DNA from: Eggerthellaceae bacterium
GTDB taxonomy: Bacteria; Actinomycetota; Coriobacteriia; Coriobacteriales; Eggerthellaceae
Reading direction: 5' to 3'
DNA length: 6,518 nucleotides
NCBI GenBank assembly: GCA_900754955.1
Contig: CAAEEV010000153.1
Span: 1-6,518 of the forward strand
Notes under the pieces: model-generated
What the model saw: only the letters and a program-made list of their open reading frames with translations
What the model was told of the DNA's origin: nothing
Databases searched by the model: none
Position numbers and translations under genes: made by a program
In this document: positions 1 through 4,843 of the stretch, one piece after another
Position numbering within the stretch: the stretch's first letter is position 1
How the letters are laid out: each line of letters opens with the position of its first letter

Positions 1-9
1 CAGGTGAAG

Positions 10-450
10 CTACGCCGTCTCGAGAGCCATGATCTTCTCGACGCGGCCCGCGTGGCGACCGCCGCCGAACGCCGTCGAGAGGAAGGTGTCGAGGATGCGC
101 TTGTTCTCGTCGAGCTCGACGAAACGCCCGGAGAGCGTGACGACGTTGGCGTTGTTGTGCTCGCGGGCCAGTTCGGCGAACTGCGTGTTGATGACGTTCA
201 CCGCACGGATGCCGTGGATCTTGTTGGCCGCAACCGCCATGCCGATGCCCGTACCGCACACGAGGACGCCGTATTCGGCCGAGCCGTCGGCCACGTCGCG
301 CGCGACGAGCGCTGCGAAATCGGGGTAGTCGACGCGATCGTCGGACGCGGGGCCGCGGTCGATGACGTCGTGGCCGCAGGAGGTCAGGTAGGCCGCGAGC
401 TCCTGCTTCTGCTCGAACCCGGCATGATCGCTCGCAATGCTGATGCGCAT
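10..450 (-). CDS. rpiB: Ribose-5-phosphate isomerase B
   Basis: This 146-residue protein is predicted to interconvert ribose-5-phosphate and ribulose-5-phosphate in the cytosolic pentose phosphate pathway. Visible family motifs are IASDHAG at residues 5-11 (substrate phosphate/ring-opening site), CGTGIGMAVAANK at 65-77 with the probable catalytic Cys65, and the HNNANVVTLSGR block starting at His98, followed by GGRHAGRVEKI near the C terminus. Cys65 places it with the E. coli-like type rather than the mycobacterial type, which uses a Glu. The length is normal for RpiB/LacAB proteins. The ATG at 450 was chosen because the fold begins directly with MRISIASDHAG and an AGGGGAG ribosome site lies about 8 nt upstream; the longer reading from 528 adds 26 residues without family similarity. 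It is last in the minus-strand cluster, 93 bp after glpK. Allose-6-phosphate or galactose-6-phosphate isomerase activity is a less likely alternative. Confidence 0.95.
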   Translation of the reverse strand: MRISIASDHAGFEQKQELAAYLTSCGHDVIDRGPASDDRVDYPDFAALVARDVADGSAEYGVLVCGTGIGMAVAANKIHGIRAVNVINTQFAELAREHNNANVVTLSGRFVELDENKRILDTFLSTAFGGGRHAGRVEKIMALETA

Positions 451-495
451 GGGAGGTGCTCCCCTTTCCTGATGGTTGATTTTCGAACAGACGAC

Positions 496-501
496 ATTGT
501 A
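496..501 (-). promoter_or_regulatory. Possible -10 element for rpiB
   Basis: On the minus strand TACAAT matches five of six bases of the sigma-70-type -10 consensus, about 46 nt before the rpiB start and inside the glpK-rpiB gap. No good -35 hexamer sits 16-18 nt upstream; a TTGTGC lies 23 nt away, which is too far. It may give rpiB its own transcript besides read-through from glpK. Weak support. Confidence 0.3.
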
Positions 502-543
502 CGCGAAGCAGCGCGGGGCGCGGCGCACAAAGCCGGCGGCGCG

Positions 544-2037
544 CTACTGCGTGCGCGTGCGGGCCACCGCCTCGTGCCAGCCCGCGATGAGCTCGCGGCG
601 ATGCGCGGCATCCATCTTCGCCGAGAACACGTCGCTCGCGCTGCCGATGCGCTTGAGCTCGTCGACATCGCGCCAGAAACCCGTCGTGAGGCCCGCGAGG
701 AACGCGGCGCCCATCGCCGTGGCCTCGCGGTTGCGCGGACGACTGATAATGCGGTCCATCACGTCGGCCTGGAACTGCATGAGGAAGTCGTTGGCCGAGG
801 CGCCGCCGTCGACGTTGAGCGTGGTCATGGTGATGTTCGCGTCGTCCTCCATCGCGACGACGAGATCGAGCACCTGGTAGGCAAGCGCCTCGAGCGCGGC
901 GCGCACAAGGTGCGCACGGCCCGTACCGCGCGTAAGCCCGTAAACGGCACCGCGCGCGCCCGCGTCCCAGTACGGCGCGCCGAGACCCGTGAACGCCGGC
1001 ACGATGTAGACGCCGCCGGTGTCGGGCACGCTGCGGGCGAGCTCCTCCGATTCGGCCGCGCTTCCGATGAGCCCGAGCTCATCACGCAGCCACTGGATGA
1101 GCGCGCCCGCCATGAACACGCTGCCCTCGAGCGCGTACTCGGTGCCCTCAACCTGCGGCGCCGATGCGGCGATGGTCGTGATGAGCCCGTTGCGCGAGCG
1201 GCACGCCTCATATCCGGTGTGCATGAGGAGGAAGCAACCCGTGCCGTAGGTGTTCTTGGCGTGTCCCGGCTCAAAGCAGCGCTGGCCGAACAGCGCCGCC
1301 TGCTGGTCACCCGCCACTCCGCAGATCGGAATGCCCTGCGCAAGGCCGGGGTTCGACGTTTCGCCGAAGCGCGACGCCGACAAGCGCACCTCGGGCATCA
1401 TCGAGATGGGAATGTCGAACAAATCAAGCAGCCATGGATCCCAGCAGCCCTCGTGGATGTTGTACAGCATCGTGCGGCTCGCGTTCGTCACGTCGGTCGC
1501 GTGAACCGCCCCGTAGGTGAGCGTCCAGACGAGCCAGCTGTCGACCGTGCCGAAGGCGAGCCGTCCCGCCTCCGCCGCCGCGCGGGCGCCCTCCACGTTG
1601 TCGAGGATCCAGCGGATCTTCGTCGCCGAGAAATATGGATCGGGCACAAGCCCCGTACGGTCGGTGATCTGGCGCGCCACGTCCGCATCGCCGCAGAGGC
1701 GCTCCACCATGTCGGCGGTGCGGCGGCACTGCCACACGATGGCGTTGCAGATCGGCTCGCCCGTCTCGCGATCCCACACGACGGTGGTCTCGCGCTGGTT
1801 CGTGATGCCGATCGCCTCGATGTCAGACGGCGTGAGGTTCTGCGCCATGAAGAGCTCGGTGAGCGCGCCCATCTGCGACGAGAGGATGTCGTGCGGATTG
1901 TGCTCGACCCAACCGGGATGGGGGTAGATCTGCGGGAAGGGCCGCTGCGCCGAAGCGACGATGTTGCCATCGTGATCGACGAGCAGCGCACGCGACGACG
2001 TGGTTCCCTGATCGAGCGCTATCACATACCGGCCCAT
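544..2037 (-). CDS. glpK: Glycerol kinase
   Basis: This is a full-length FGGY-family kinase of 497 residues that phosphorylates glycerol with ATP to sn-glycerol-3-phosphate, trapping it in the cytoplasm. The N-terminal phosphate-binding motif DQGTTSSRAL is at residues 9-18, GITNQRETTVVWDR at 77-90, and the substrate-site stretch GTVDSWLVWTL at 163-173. The catalytic-base motif GDQQ is at 243-246 (Asp244), KNTYGTG at 261-267, and the C-terminal FGGY signature region with NVDGGASANDFLMQFQAD at 408-425. Nothing essential is missing. The loop between about residues 220 and 243 has no histidine, so the HPr-phosphorylated His of Enterococcus-type GlpK seems absent. Start at 2037: the protein begins MGRYVIALDQG and AAGGAGG lies 5 nt upstream; the longer frame only adds 29 arginine-rich residues. 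It sits downstream of a lipase-like gene, and a broken MIP channel gene lies nearby on the other strand. Confidence 0.97.
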   Translation of the reverse strand: MGRYVIALDQGTTSSRALLVDHDGNIVASAQRPFPQIYPHPGWVEHNPHDILSSQMGALTELFMAQNLTPSDIEAIGITNQRETTVVWDRETGEPICNAIVWQCRRTADMVERLCGDADVARQITDRTGLVPDPYFSATKIRWILDNVEGARAAAEAGRLAFGTVDSWLVWTLTYGAVHATDVTNASRTMLYNIHEGCWDPWLLDLFDIPISMMPEVRLSASRFGETSNPGLAQGIPICGVAGDQQAALFGQRCFEPGHAKNTYGTGCFLLMHTGYEACRSRNGLITTIAASAPQVEGTEYALEGSVFMAGALIQWLRDELGLIGSAAESEELARSVPDTGGVYIVPAFTGLGAPYWDAGARGAVYGLTRGTGRAHLVRAALEALAYQVLDLVVAMEDDANITMTTLNVDGGASANDFLMQFQADVMDRIISRPRNREATAMGAAFLAGLTTGFWRDVDELKRIGSASDVFSAKMDAAHRRELIAGWHEAVARTRTQ

Positions 2038-2042
2038 GGCCT

Positions 2043-2049
2043 CCTCCTT
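2043..2049 (-). promoter_or_regulatory. glpK ribosome binding site
   Basis: AAGGAGG on the minus strand, 5 nt before the ATG at 2037, is a full-strength Shine-Dalgarno sequence. It decides the glpK start against the longer open frame. It lies 5 nt beyond the 27 bp inverted repeat, so folding of that repeat could affect ribosome access. Confidence 0.85.
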
Positions 2050-2054
2050 CTTCC

Positions 2055-2081
2055 GTGAGCCGAGCGCGCCGCCCGGCTCAC
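2055..2081. repeat. Inverted repeat in the glpK leader
   Basis: GTGAGCCG at 2055-2062 is the exact reverse complement of CGGCTCAC at 2074-2081. Inside, an A/C mismatch is followed by three more complementary bases (GCG/CGC) around a 3 nt loop. It is therefore an 8+3 bp stem, lying between the hydrolase and glpK and ending 5 nt from the glpK ribosome site. There is no T-run after it on the minus strand, so it is not a standard intrinsic terminator. It may be a repressor operator, an mRNA-stabilising or attenuating hairpin at an intercistronic junction, or chance in GC-rich DNA. Confidence 0.6.
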
Positions 2082-2149
2082 CTCGTCCCCTTCTGCACGA
2101 CCTCGGCCCGGATCGCAAGCGCAAAGTCGATCAGCGTGCACCGACGTCT

Positions 2150-3118
2150 TCAGCCGCGCTGCGCCCGCGCGCCGTGCACGTCGAGCCAGATGATCACGTC
2201 GTCGTACACCTGCCGGCGCCCCTCCTCGTTGAGGATCTCGTGGCGCATGCCGTCGTAGAGCTTCACCGTCACGTCCTGCACGCCAGCGCAGCGCATGACA
2301 TCGGCAGCCGCTTCCACCCCACGCCCGCACGCGCCCACAGGATCCTCCGCCCCCGCGATGTAGAGCAGCGGAAGATCGGCGGGCACGGAGCATGCGCGGT
2401 CGACGCGCGCCGCCTGTTCGGTGAGATCGGTGAGCGCCGCGTAGCCGGCTGCCGTGAAACGCGCGCCGCACAGCTTGTCGGCGCAGTAGGCATCGACGTT
2501 GCTCTCGTTGTGCGAGAGCCAGTCGAAGGGCGTGCGGGGATTCTCGACGGCGCGCGCGTAGGCGCCGTCGGCGAGCCTGAAAAGAAGCGCGCTCACGGCG
2601 CGTTCGCCGCGGCGCCGTGCGATCATGCGCGCGAGCTTATTGCCGAGGCGCGACACGAGCACGGGCTGGCACCCCGTGCCGCACAGCACCGCGCCCGCAA
2701 GACCCGCCCCGTGCTCCTGCAGGTACGCCTGCACGATGAAGCTCCCCATCGAATGCCCGAACAGGTAGTACGGGGTGTTGCGCGCATACCGCGCCGCCAC
2801 GAGGCGACGCAGCGCGTCCACGTCGTCGATGAGCGCTTGCGCGCCGGCGGCGAGGGGAATATGCCCGAGGTCGGCGGCGTCGGATACGCTTTTGCCGTGA
2901 CCGATGTGGTCGTGCCCGCACGCAACGAAGCCCGCCGCAGCGAGCGCTTCCGCAAACTCCTCGTAGCGCCCCACGTACTCGGACATGCCGTGCACGATCT
3001 GCACGATGCCGCGCGGCGAGGACGTGCCGGCGGACGAGCGCCAGAGCAGCCCCTTGAGCTGGCTGCTCCCGTCCGACGACGAGAACCCGAGCGTCTGTCG
3101 CTGTACCTGGTCGGTCAT
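2150..3118 (-). CDS. Alpha/beta hydrolase, monoacylglycerol lipase/lysophospholipase-like
   Basis: This 322-residue serine hydrolase is of the Hydrolase_4/PldB type, a group that splits monoacylglycerols or lysophospholipids. Visible elements are an oxyanion-hole HGMSEY at residues 43-48, GHDHIGHGKS at 68-77, and the nucleophile elbow GHSMGS at 121-126 (Ser123). The acid Asp259 lies in AGAEDPVG and His293 in GMRHEILNE, completing the triad. The stretch of about residues 150-245 would form the cap domain. I see no signal peptide or membrane segment, so it is probably cytosolic. Start at 3118: MTDQ follows a purine-rich AAGGTGGGG ribosome site, while the frame upstream to 3175 overlaps the preceding gene's stop region and adds 19 residues without family character. 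It lies 44 bp after tsaC and 112 bp before glpK, so it is likely cotranscribed; release of glycerol for GlpK is an attractive inference. The exact substrate cannot be told from sequence. Confidence 0.88.
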   Translation of the reverse strand: MTDQVQRQTLGFSSSDGSSQLKGLLWRSSAGTSSPRGIVQIVHGMSEYVGRYEEFAEALAAAGFVACGHDHIGHGKSVSDAADLGHIPLAAGAQALIDDVDALRRLVAARYARNTPYYLFGHSMGSFIVQAYLQEHGAGLAGAVLCGTGCQPVLVSRLGNKLARMIARRRGERAVSALLFRLADGAYARAVENPRTPFDWLSHNESNVDAYCADKLCGARFTAAGYAALTDLTEQAARVDRACSVPADLPLLYIAGAEDPVGACGRGVEAAADVMRCAGVQDVTVKLYDGMRHEILNEEGRRQVYDDVIIWLDVHGARAQRG

Positions 3119-3162
3119 CTTCCCCACCTTCTCTCTGCGCTCCGCACGAACCTGTCGCGCCG

Positions 3163-3777
3163 CTACGCCTCGCATGCGCCGTACGCGCTCAGCATCGCGG
3201 CGGAGATGCCGCCCGCACGCACCACGCGCGGATGCGAGCCCGTGCAGTCGAGCCCCGTGGAGGCCACGCCGGACGCCGGCACGCTGCCGCGCAGGACGCA
3301 GGAAACCTCCGCGACGAGCGCGGGATCAAGCTCATCGAAGGCGCCGGGCGCGGGACGCCCCGCCTTGTTGGCAGAGCTCGTGGCGAGCGGGCAGCCCGCG
3401 GCGCGCACGAGCGCGAGCGCGAGGTCGTGCTGCGGCATGCGCAGCCCGATGGTGCCGGCAGACGAGCGGAAGGCGGCCGGCACCGCGTCGCTCGCGCGCA
3501 CGATGAGCGTAAGCGCACCCGGCCAGAAGGCGTGCGCGAGATCGAAGGCGAGCGGCGGGACGTCGCGGCCGTAGCGCGCGAGGTCGTCGACCGAGCCGAC
3601 GAGCCAGGCGATGGGCTTGCCGCGATCGCGCTCTTTGATGCGGTAGATGACGTCGGGGCCGGCAGCGTGCGCAACGGCGACGCCGATGCCGTACACCGTG
3701 TCGGTCGGGAACACGACCGCCGCACCGCGCTCGAGCGCGCGCACCGCCTCGTCGATCGCCGTTGCGTGATCGCCCAT
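3163..3777 (-). CDS. tsaC: L-threonylcarbamoyladenylate synthase, YrdC/TsaC type
   Basis: This 204-residue YrdC-domain protein is predicted to make threonylcarbamoyl-AMP from threonine, bicarbonate and ATP, the first step of the t6A37 modification of ANN-decoding tRNAs. Motifs are PTDTVYGIG at residues 24-32, the basic KERDRGKP at 48-55, WPGALTLIV at 85-93, GLRMPQH at 111-117 and the ATSSANKAG nucleotide-binding stretch at 132-140. It lacks the extra C-terminal domain of Sua5, so it is the short form. Start at 3777: about 20 residues precede VVFPTDT, as in E. coli TsaC, and GAGGGG lies just upstream. ATG codons at 3816 and 3813 (with a nearby GGAG) are possible alternatives adding 12-13 residues; the frame from 3939 is arginine-rich and unlikely. 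It appears to head the tsaC-hydrolase-glpK-rpiB cluster. Confidence 0.93.
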   Translation of the reverse strand: MGDHATAIDEAVRALERGAAVVFPTDTVYGIGVAVAHAAGPDVIYRIKERDRGKPIAWLVGSVDDLARYGRDVPPLAFDLAHAFWPGALTLIVRASDAVPAAFRSSAGTIGLRMPQHDLALALVRAAGCPLATSSANKAGRPAPGAFDELDPALVAEVSCVLRGSVPASGVASTGLDCTGSHPRVVRAGGISAAMLSAYGACEA

Positions 3778-3814
3778 GAGCCCCTCACCCCATCCTGCCT
3801 GCTTCACTGCCATC

Positions 3815-3820
3815 ATGATA
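3815..3820 (-). promoter_or_regulatory. Possible -10 element for tsaC
   Basis: TATCAT on the minus strand matches five of six -10 bases and would give a leader of roughly 30 nt before the ATG at 3777. It overlaps the alternative ATG at 3816, so if it is used, the 3777 start is favoured. The sequence 17 nt upstream is GC-rich with no clear -35 hexamer. Confidence 0.3.
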
Positions 3821-3879
3821 CTCCATCGCGGAAGGCGCGGTGCTGCGCGCGGGACCGGGGCGGTGCGAAGCGCACGGCG

Positions 3880-3901
3880 GAAGAACGGGCGAAGAACAGG
3901 C
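3880..3901. repeat. Two-copy 11 bp tandem repeat
   Basis: GAAGAACGGGC at 3880-3890 is followed directly by GAAGAACAGGC at 3891-3901, differing at one base. The period is close to one helical turn, as in some tandem-site operators. It lies about 60 bp upstream of the possible tsaC -10 site. A regulatory role is only inferred. Confidence 0.5.
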
Positions 3902-3932
3902 CGCAGCAGGCAGAAGCGCGGAAGGGCGGCGG

Positions 3933-3977
3933 TGTTCAACGGTTCGCGTACGCTCGCGCATCGCGCACCGCTGAACG
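3933..3977. repeat. Imperfect inverted repeat
   Basis: The arm at 3933-3948 (TGTTCAACGGTTCGCG) matches the reverse complement of 3962-3977 at 13 of 16 positions, with a 13 bp spacer. The arms are less GC-rich than their surroundings at the outer ends. No T-run follows on either strand close enough for a textbook terminator. It could be an operator or a relic of a transcript end. Confidence 0.45.
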
Positions 3978-4040
3978 TTTTCCGCAGCGCTCACGCGAGA
4001 CCCGTGCGCAGCCGCACGCTTCAAAATCTCCTTGAACGCG

Positions 4041-4070
4041 TTGACGCTCCCCCGCCGCTTGCAAGATCAT
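4041..4070 (+). promoter_or_regulatory. Possible promoter reading towards the channel remnant
   Basis: TTGACG at 4041-4046 is a five-of-six -35 match. With an 18 bp spacer it is followed by GATCAT at 4065-4070, a four-of-six -10 match. Transcription would begin near 4077, leaving a leader of about 150 nt before the GTG at 4224. This is the best plus-strand promoter-like pair in the gap, but the -10 is weak. Confidence 0.35.
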
Positions 4071-4122
4071 GGGCGCCGCTCTTTTCCGCAGAGCACACCG
4101 AATCAAGGACGCGCTCCCTTCA

Positions 4123-4153
4123 GGGCCGACCCGGCCCCCTTCTCCCCCCCCCC
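4123..4153 (+). other. Hairpin followed by pyrimidine tract with C10 run
   Basis: GGGCCG (4123-4128) and CGGCCC (4132-4137) form a perfect 6 bp stem with a 3 nt loop. A pyrimidine-only stretch follows and ends in ten consecutive C at 4144-4153. It lies about 70 bp upstream of the channel remnant's start. Long single-base C runs are prone to slippage in replication and to miscounting in sequencing. The tract is not inside any gene I support. Confidence 0.55.
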
Positions 4154-4212
4154 ATGACGATCAGCTTCTCATGTCGGCGAGACTGCTGCGCCCTTTTACC
4201 AAGTAACGAGAT

Positions 4213-4217
4213 AGGAG
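4213..4217 (+). promoter_or_regulatory. Ribosome binding site of the channel remnant
   Basis: AGGAG lies 6 nt before the GTG at 4224 within an A-rich leader. Its intactness shows that the start region of the broken gene was a genuine translation start and sets the start codon as GTG. Confidence 0.75.
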
Positions 4218-4223
4218 AATCAC

Positions 4224-4374
4224 GTGGAAGCAACCGCAATTAAGAAGTACGGCGCCGAGGCGCTCGGCACGTTCGTGCTGACTCTGTTCGGCTGCGGCAG
4301 CGCCGCTCGTGGGTGCGGCGCTCGCCGCACTCATCTTCGCCGCCTTCAAGAGCAAGGCCGAACAGGATGCCTAG
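4224..4374 (+). pseudogene. MIP-family glycerol facilitator/aquaporin, internally deleted
   Basis: Both ends of a MIP-family membrane channel survive. From the GTG at 4224 the frame gives KKYGAEALGTFVLTLFGCGSA, typical of the first transmembrane helix of aquaporins and GlpF. From about 4303, in another frame, it gives PLVGAALAALIFAAFKSKAE and then QDA before TAG at 4372-4374, typical of the last helix and tail. The join falls near 4298-4306. Only about 50 codons remain of a family usually 220-285 residues long. Both NPA pore motifs and four of the six helices are missing, and the two ends are out of frame, so no channel can be made. The start-side frame would run on to 4661 through the terminator. 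A good ribosome site and terminator are retained, suggesting a recent event or an assembly error. The nearby glpK makes a glycerol facilitator likely, but the missing pore residues prevent proof. Confidence 0.85.
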
Positions 4375-4396
4375 AGCCGCTTCGCATAGCAAAAGG

Positions 4397-4430
4397 AAAA
4401 GCCGCGTCGCACAAGCGATGCGGCTTTTTT
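4397..4430 (+). terminator. Intrinsic terminator, probably bidirectional
   Basis: A 10-position stem pairs 4401-4410 with 4415-4424 (one G-T wobble) around the loop ACAA, followed by six T at 4425-4430. The stem is flanked on the left by AAAA (4397-4400), giving a shorter T-run for minus-strand transcripts. It begins 22 bp after the stop of the channel remnant and touches the stop codon of the MGMT-like gene, so it probably serves both converging units. Confidence 0.9.
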
Positions 4431-4834
4431 CATGCGTCGCCGAGTTCGCGCGCCCAGTCAAAGCCAGGCGGCGGGGACGTGGGCTCGCCGGCACCTGGTG
4501 CCGCGACGTCAGAAGCGGGGTCCCGCAGGCATGCGTCGAGGTCGACGTGGTCCTCGTCGGCGAAGACCACGCCCTCGGCGCGCAGCATGTCGCGCTGCAC
4601 CTCGGGTCCGCCGAACGCGAAGCCCTTGCAAAGCGAGCCGTCCTTGAAGATCACACGATGACACGGAATCGAAGCGGGGTCGATCCCAGGAGCAGGGTTC
4701 GAGCGCAGCGCGTAGCCCACATAGCGCGCCGAGCGGGGGCGCCCCACGAGCCGCGCGATCTGGCCGTAGGTGGCGACCTTGCCGCGCGGAATGCGCTGCA
4801 CCTGCTCGAACACCTTGTCTGCGAACTCGCCCAT
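4430..4834 (-). CDS. MGMT-family DNA alkyl-transfer/ATL-like protein
   Basis: This 134-residue protein carries the DNA-binding and active-site domain of O6-methylguanine-DNA methyltransferase without the usual N-terminal domain. The helix-turn-helix core KVATYGQIARLVGRPRSARYVG spans residues 19-40 and includes the probable base-flipping arginine Arg37. The acceptor motif IPCHRV is at 56-61 with Cys58 present, and FAFGGPEVQRDML follows at 72-84. The retained Cys distinguishes it from alkyltransferase-like proteins with Trp at that site, so it may repair O6-alkylguanine directly; proteins of this short class are often of unproven activity. About 30 C-terminal residues from 105 are Pro/Ala/Gly-rich and unlike the family. 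Start at 4834 follows GGAGG. It is 8 bp after the FAD dehydrogenase stop, so the two are almost certainly cotranscribed. The stop codon abuts the terminator. Confidence 0.9.
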   Translation of the reverse strand: MGEFADKVFEQVQRIPRGKVATYGQIARLVGRPRSARYVGYALRSNPAPGIDPASIPCHRVIFKDGSLCKGFAFGGPEVQRDMLRAEGVVFADEDHVDLDACLRDPASDVAAPGAGEPTSPPPGFDWARELGDA

Positions 4835-4838
4835 GCGC

Positions 4839-4843
4839 CCTCC
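4839..4843 (-). promoter_or_regulatory. Ribosome site overlapping the upstream stop codon
   Basis: GGAGG on the minus strand lies 4 nt before the ATG at 4834. Its first G is also the last base of the TAG stop (4845-4843) of the FAD dehydrogenase. This suggests that ribosomes ending the upstream gene re-initiate here, coupling the output of the two proteins. Confidence 0.8.

Larger units (their letters stand above)
3778..4223. other. Intergenic region between tsaC and the channel remnant
   Basis: This 446 bp stretch separates the two divergent starts. The frames open across it are rich in Arg, Ser and Pro, match no family I recognise and look like GC-rich noise. It holds a weak minus-strand promoter-like site, an 11 bp tandem repeat, an imperfect inverted repeat, a plus-strand promoter-like pair, a small hairpin and a C10 run, each listed separately. 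I see no tRNA and no recognisable riboswitch. Confidence 0.7.

Noticed and set aside
4..2058. A 684-codon open frame on the plus strand
   Set aside because: It lies opposite rpiB and glpK, which have complete family motifs. Its product is Arg/Ala/Val/His-rich with no recognisable domain, as expected for an antisense frame in GC-rich DNA.
2036..3574. A 512-codon open frame on the plus strand
   Set aside because: It is antisense to the hydrolase and part of tsaC. The composition is arginine-rich, no family motif is visible, and the genes on the other strand are certain.
3778..3939. Longer N terminus for the YrdC/TsaC protein
   Set aside because: The added residues are Arg/Pro-rich and unlike the family, whose members begin about 18-20 residues before the PTDTVYG motif.
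4123..4153. Terminator at the GGGCCG/CGGCCC hairpin
   Set aside because: The stem is only 6 bp and is followed by C-rich pyrimidines rather than a T-run.
3776..4243. Possible small plus-strand gene in the gap (155 codons)
   Set aside because: The product is rich in Arg, Ser and Pro with no domain, it starts inside the tsaC start codon region, and no ribosome site is evident.
4224..4661. The channel remnant as a functional 145-residue protein
   Set aside because: After the first 25 or so residues the frame is random sequence that runs through the terminator and antisense to the MGMT-like gene.
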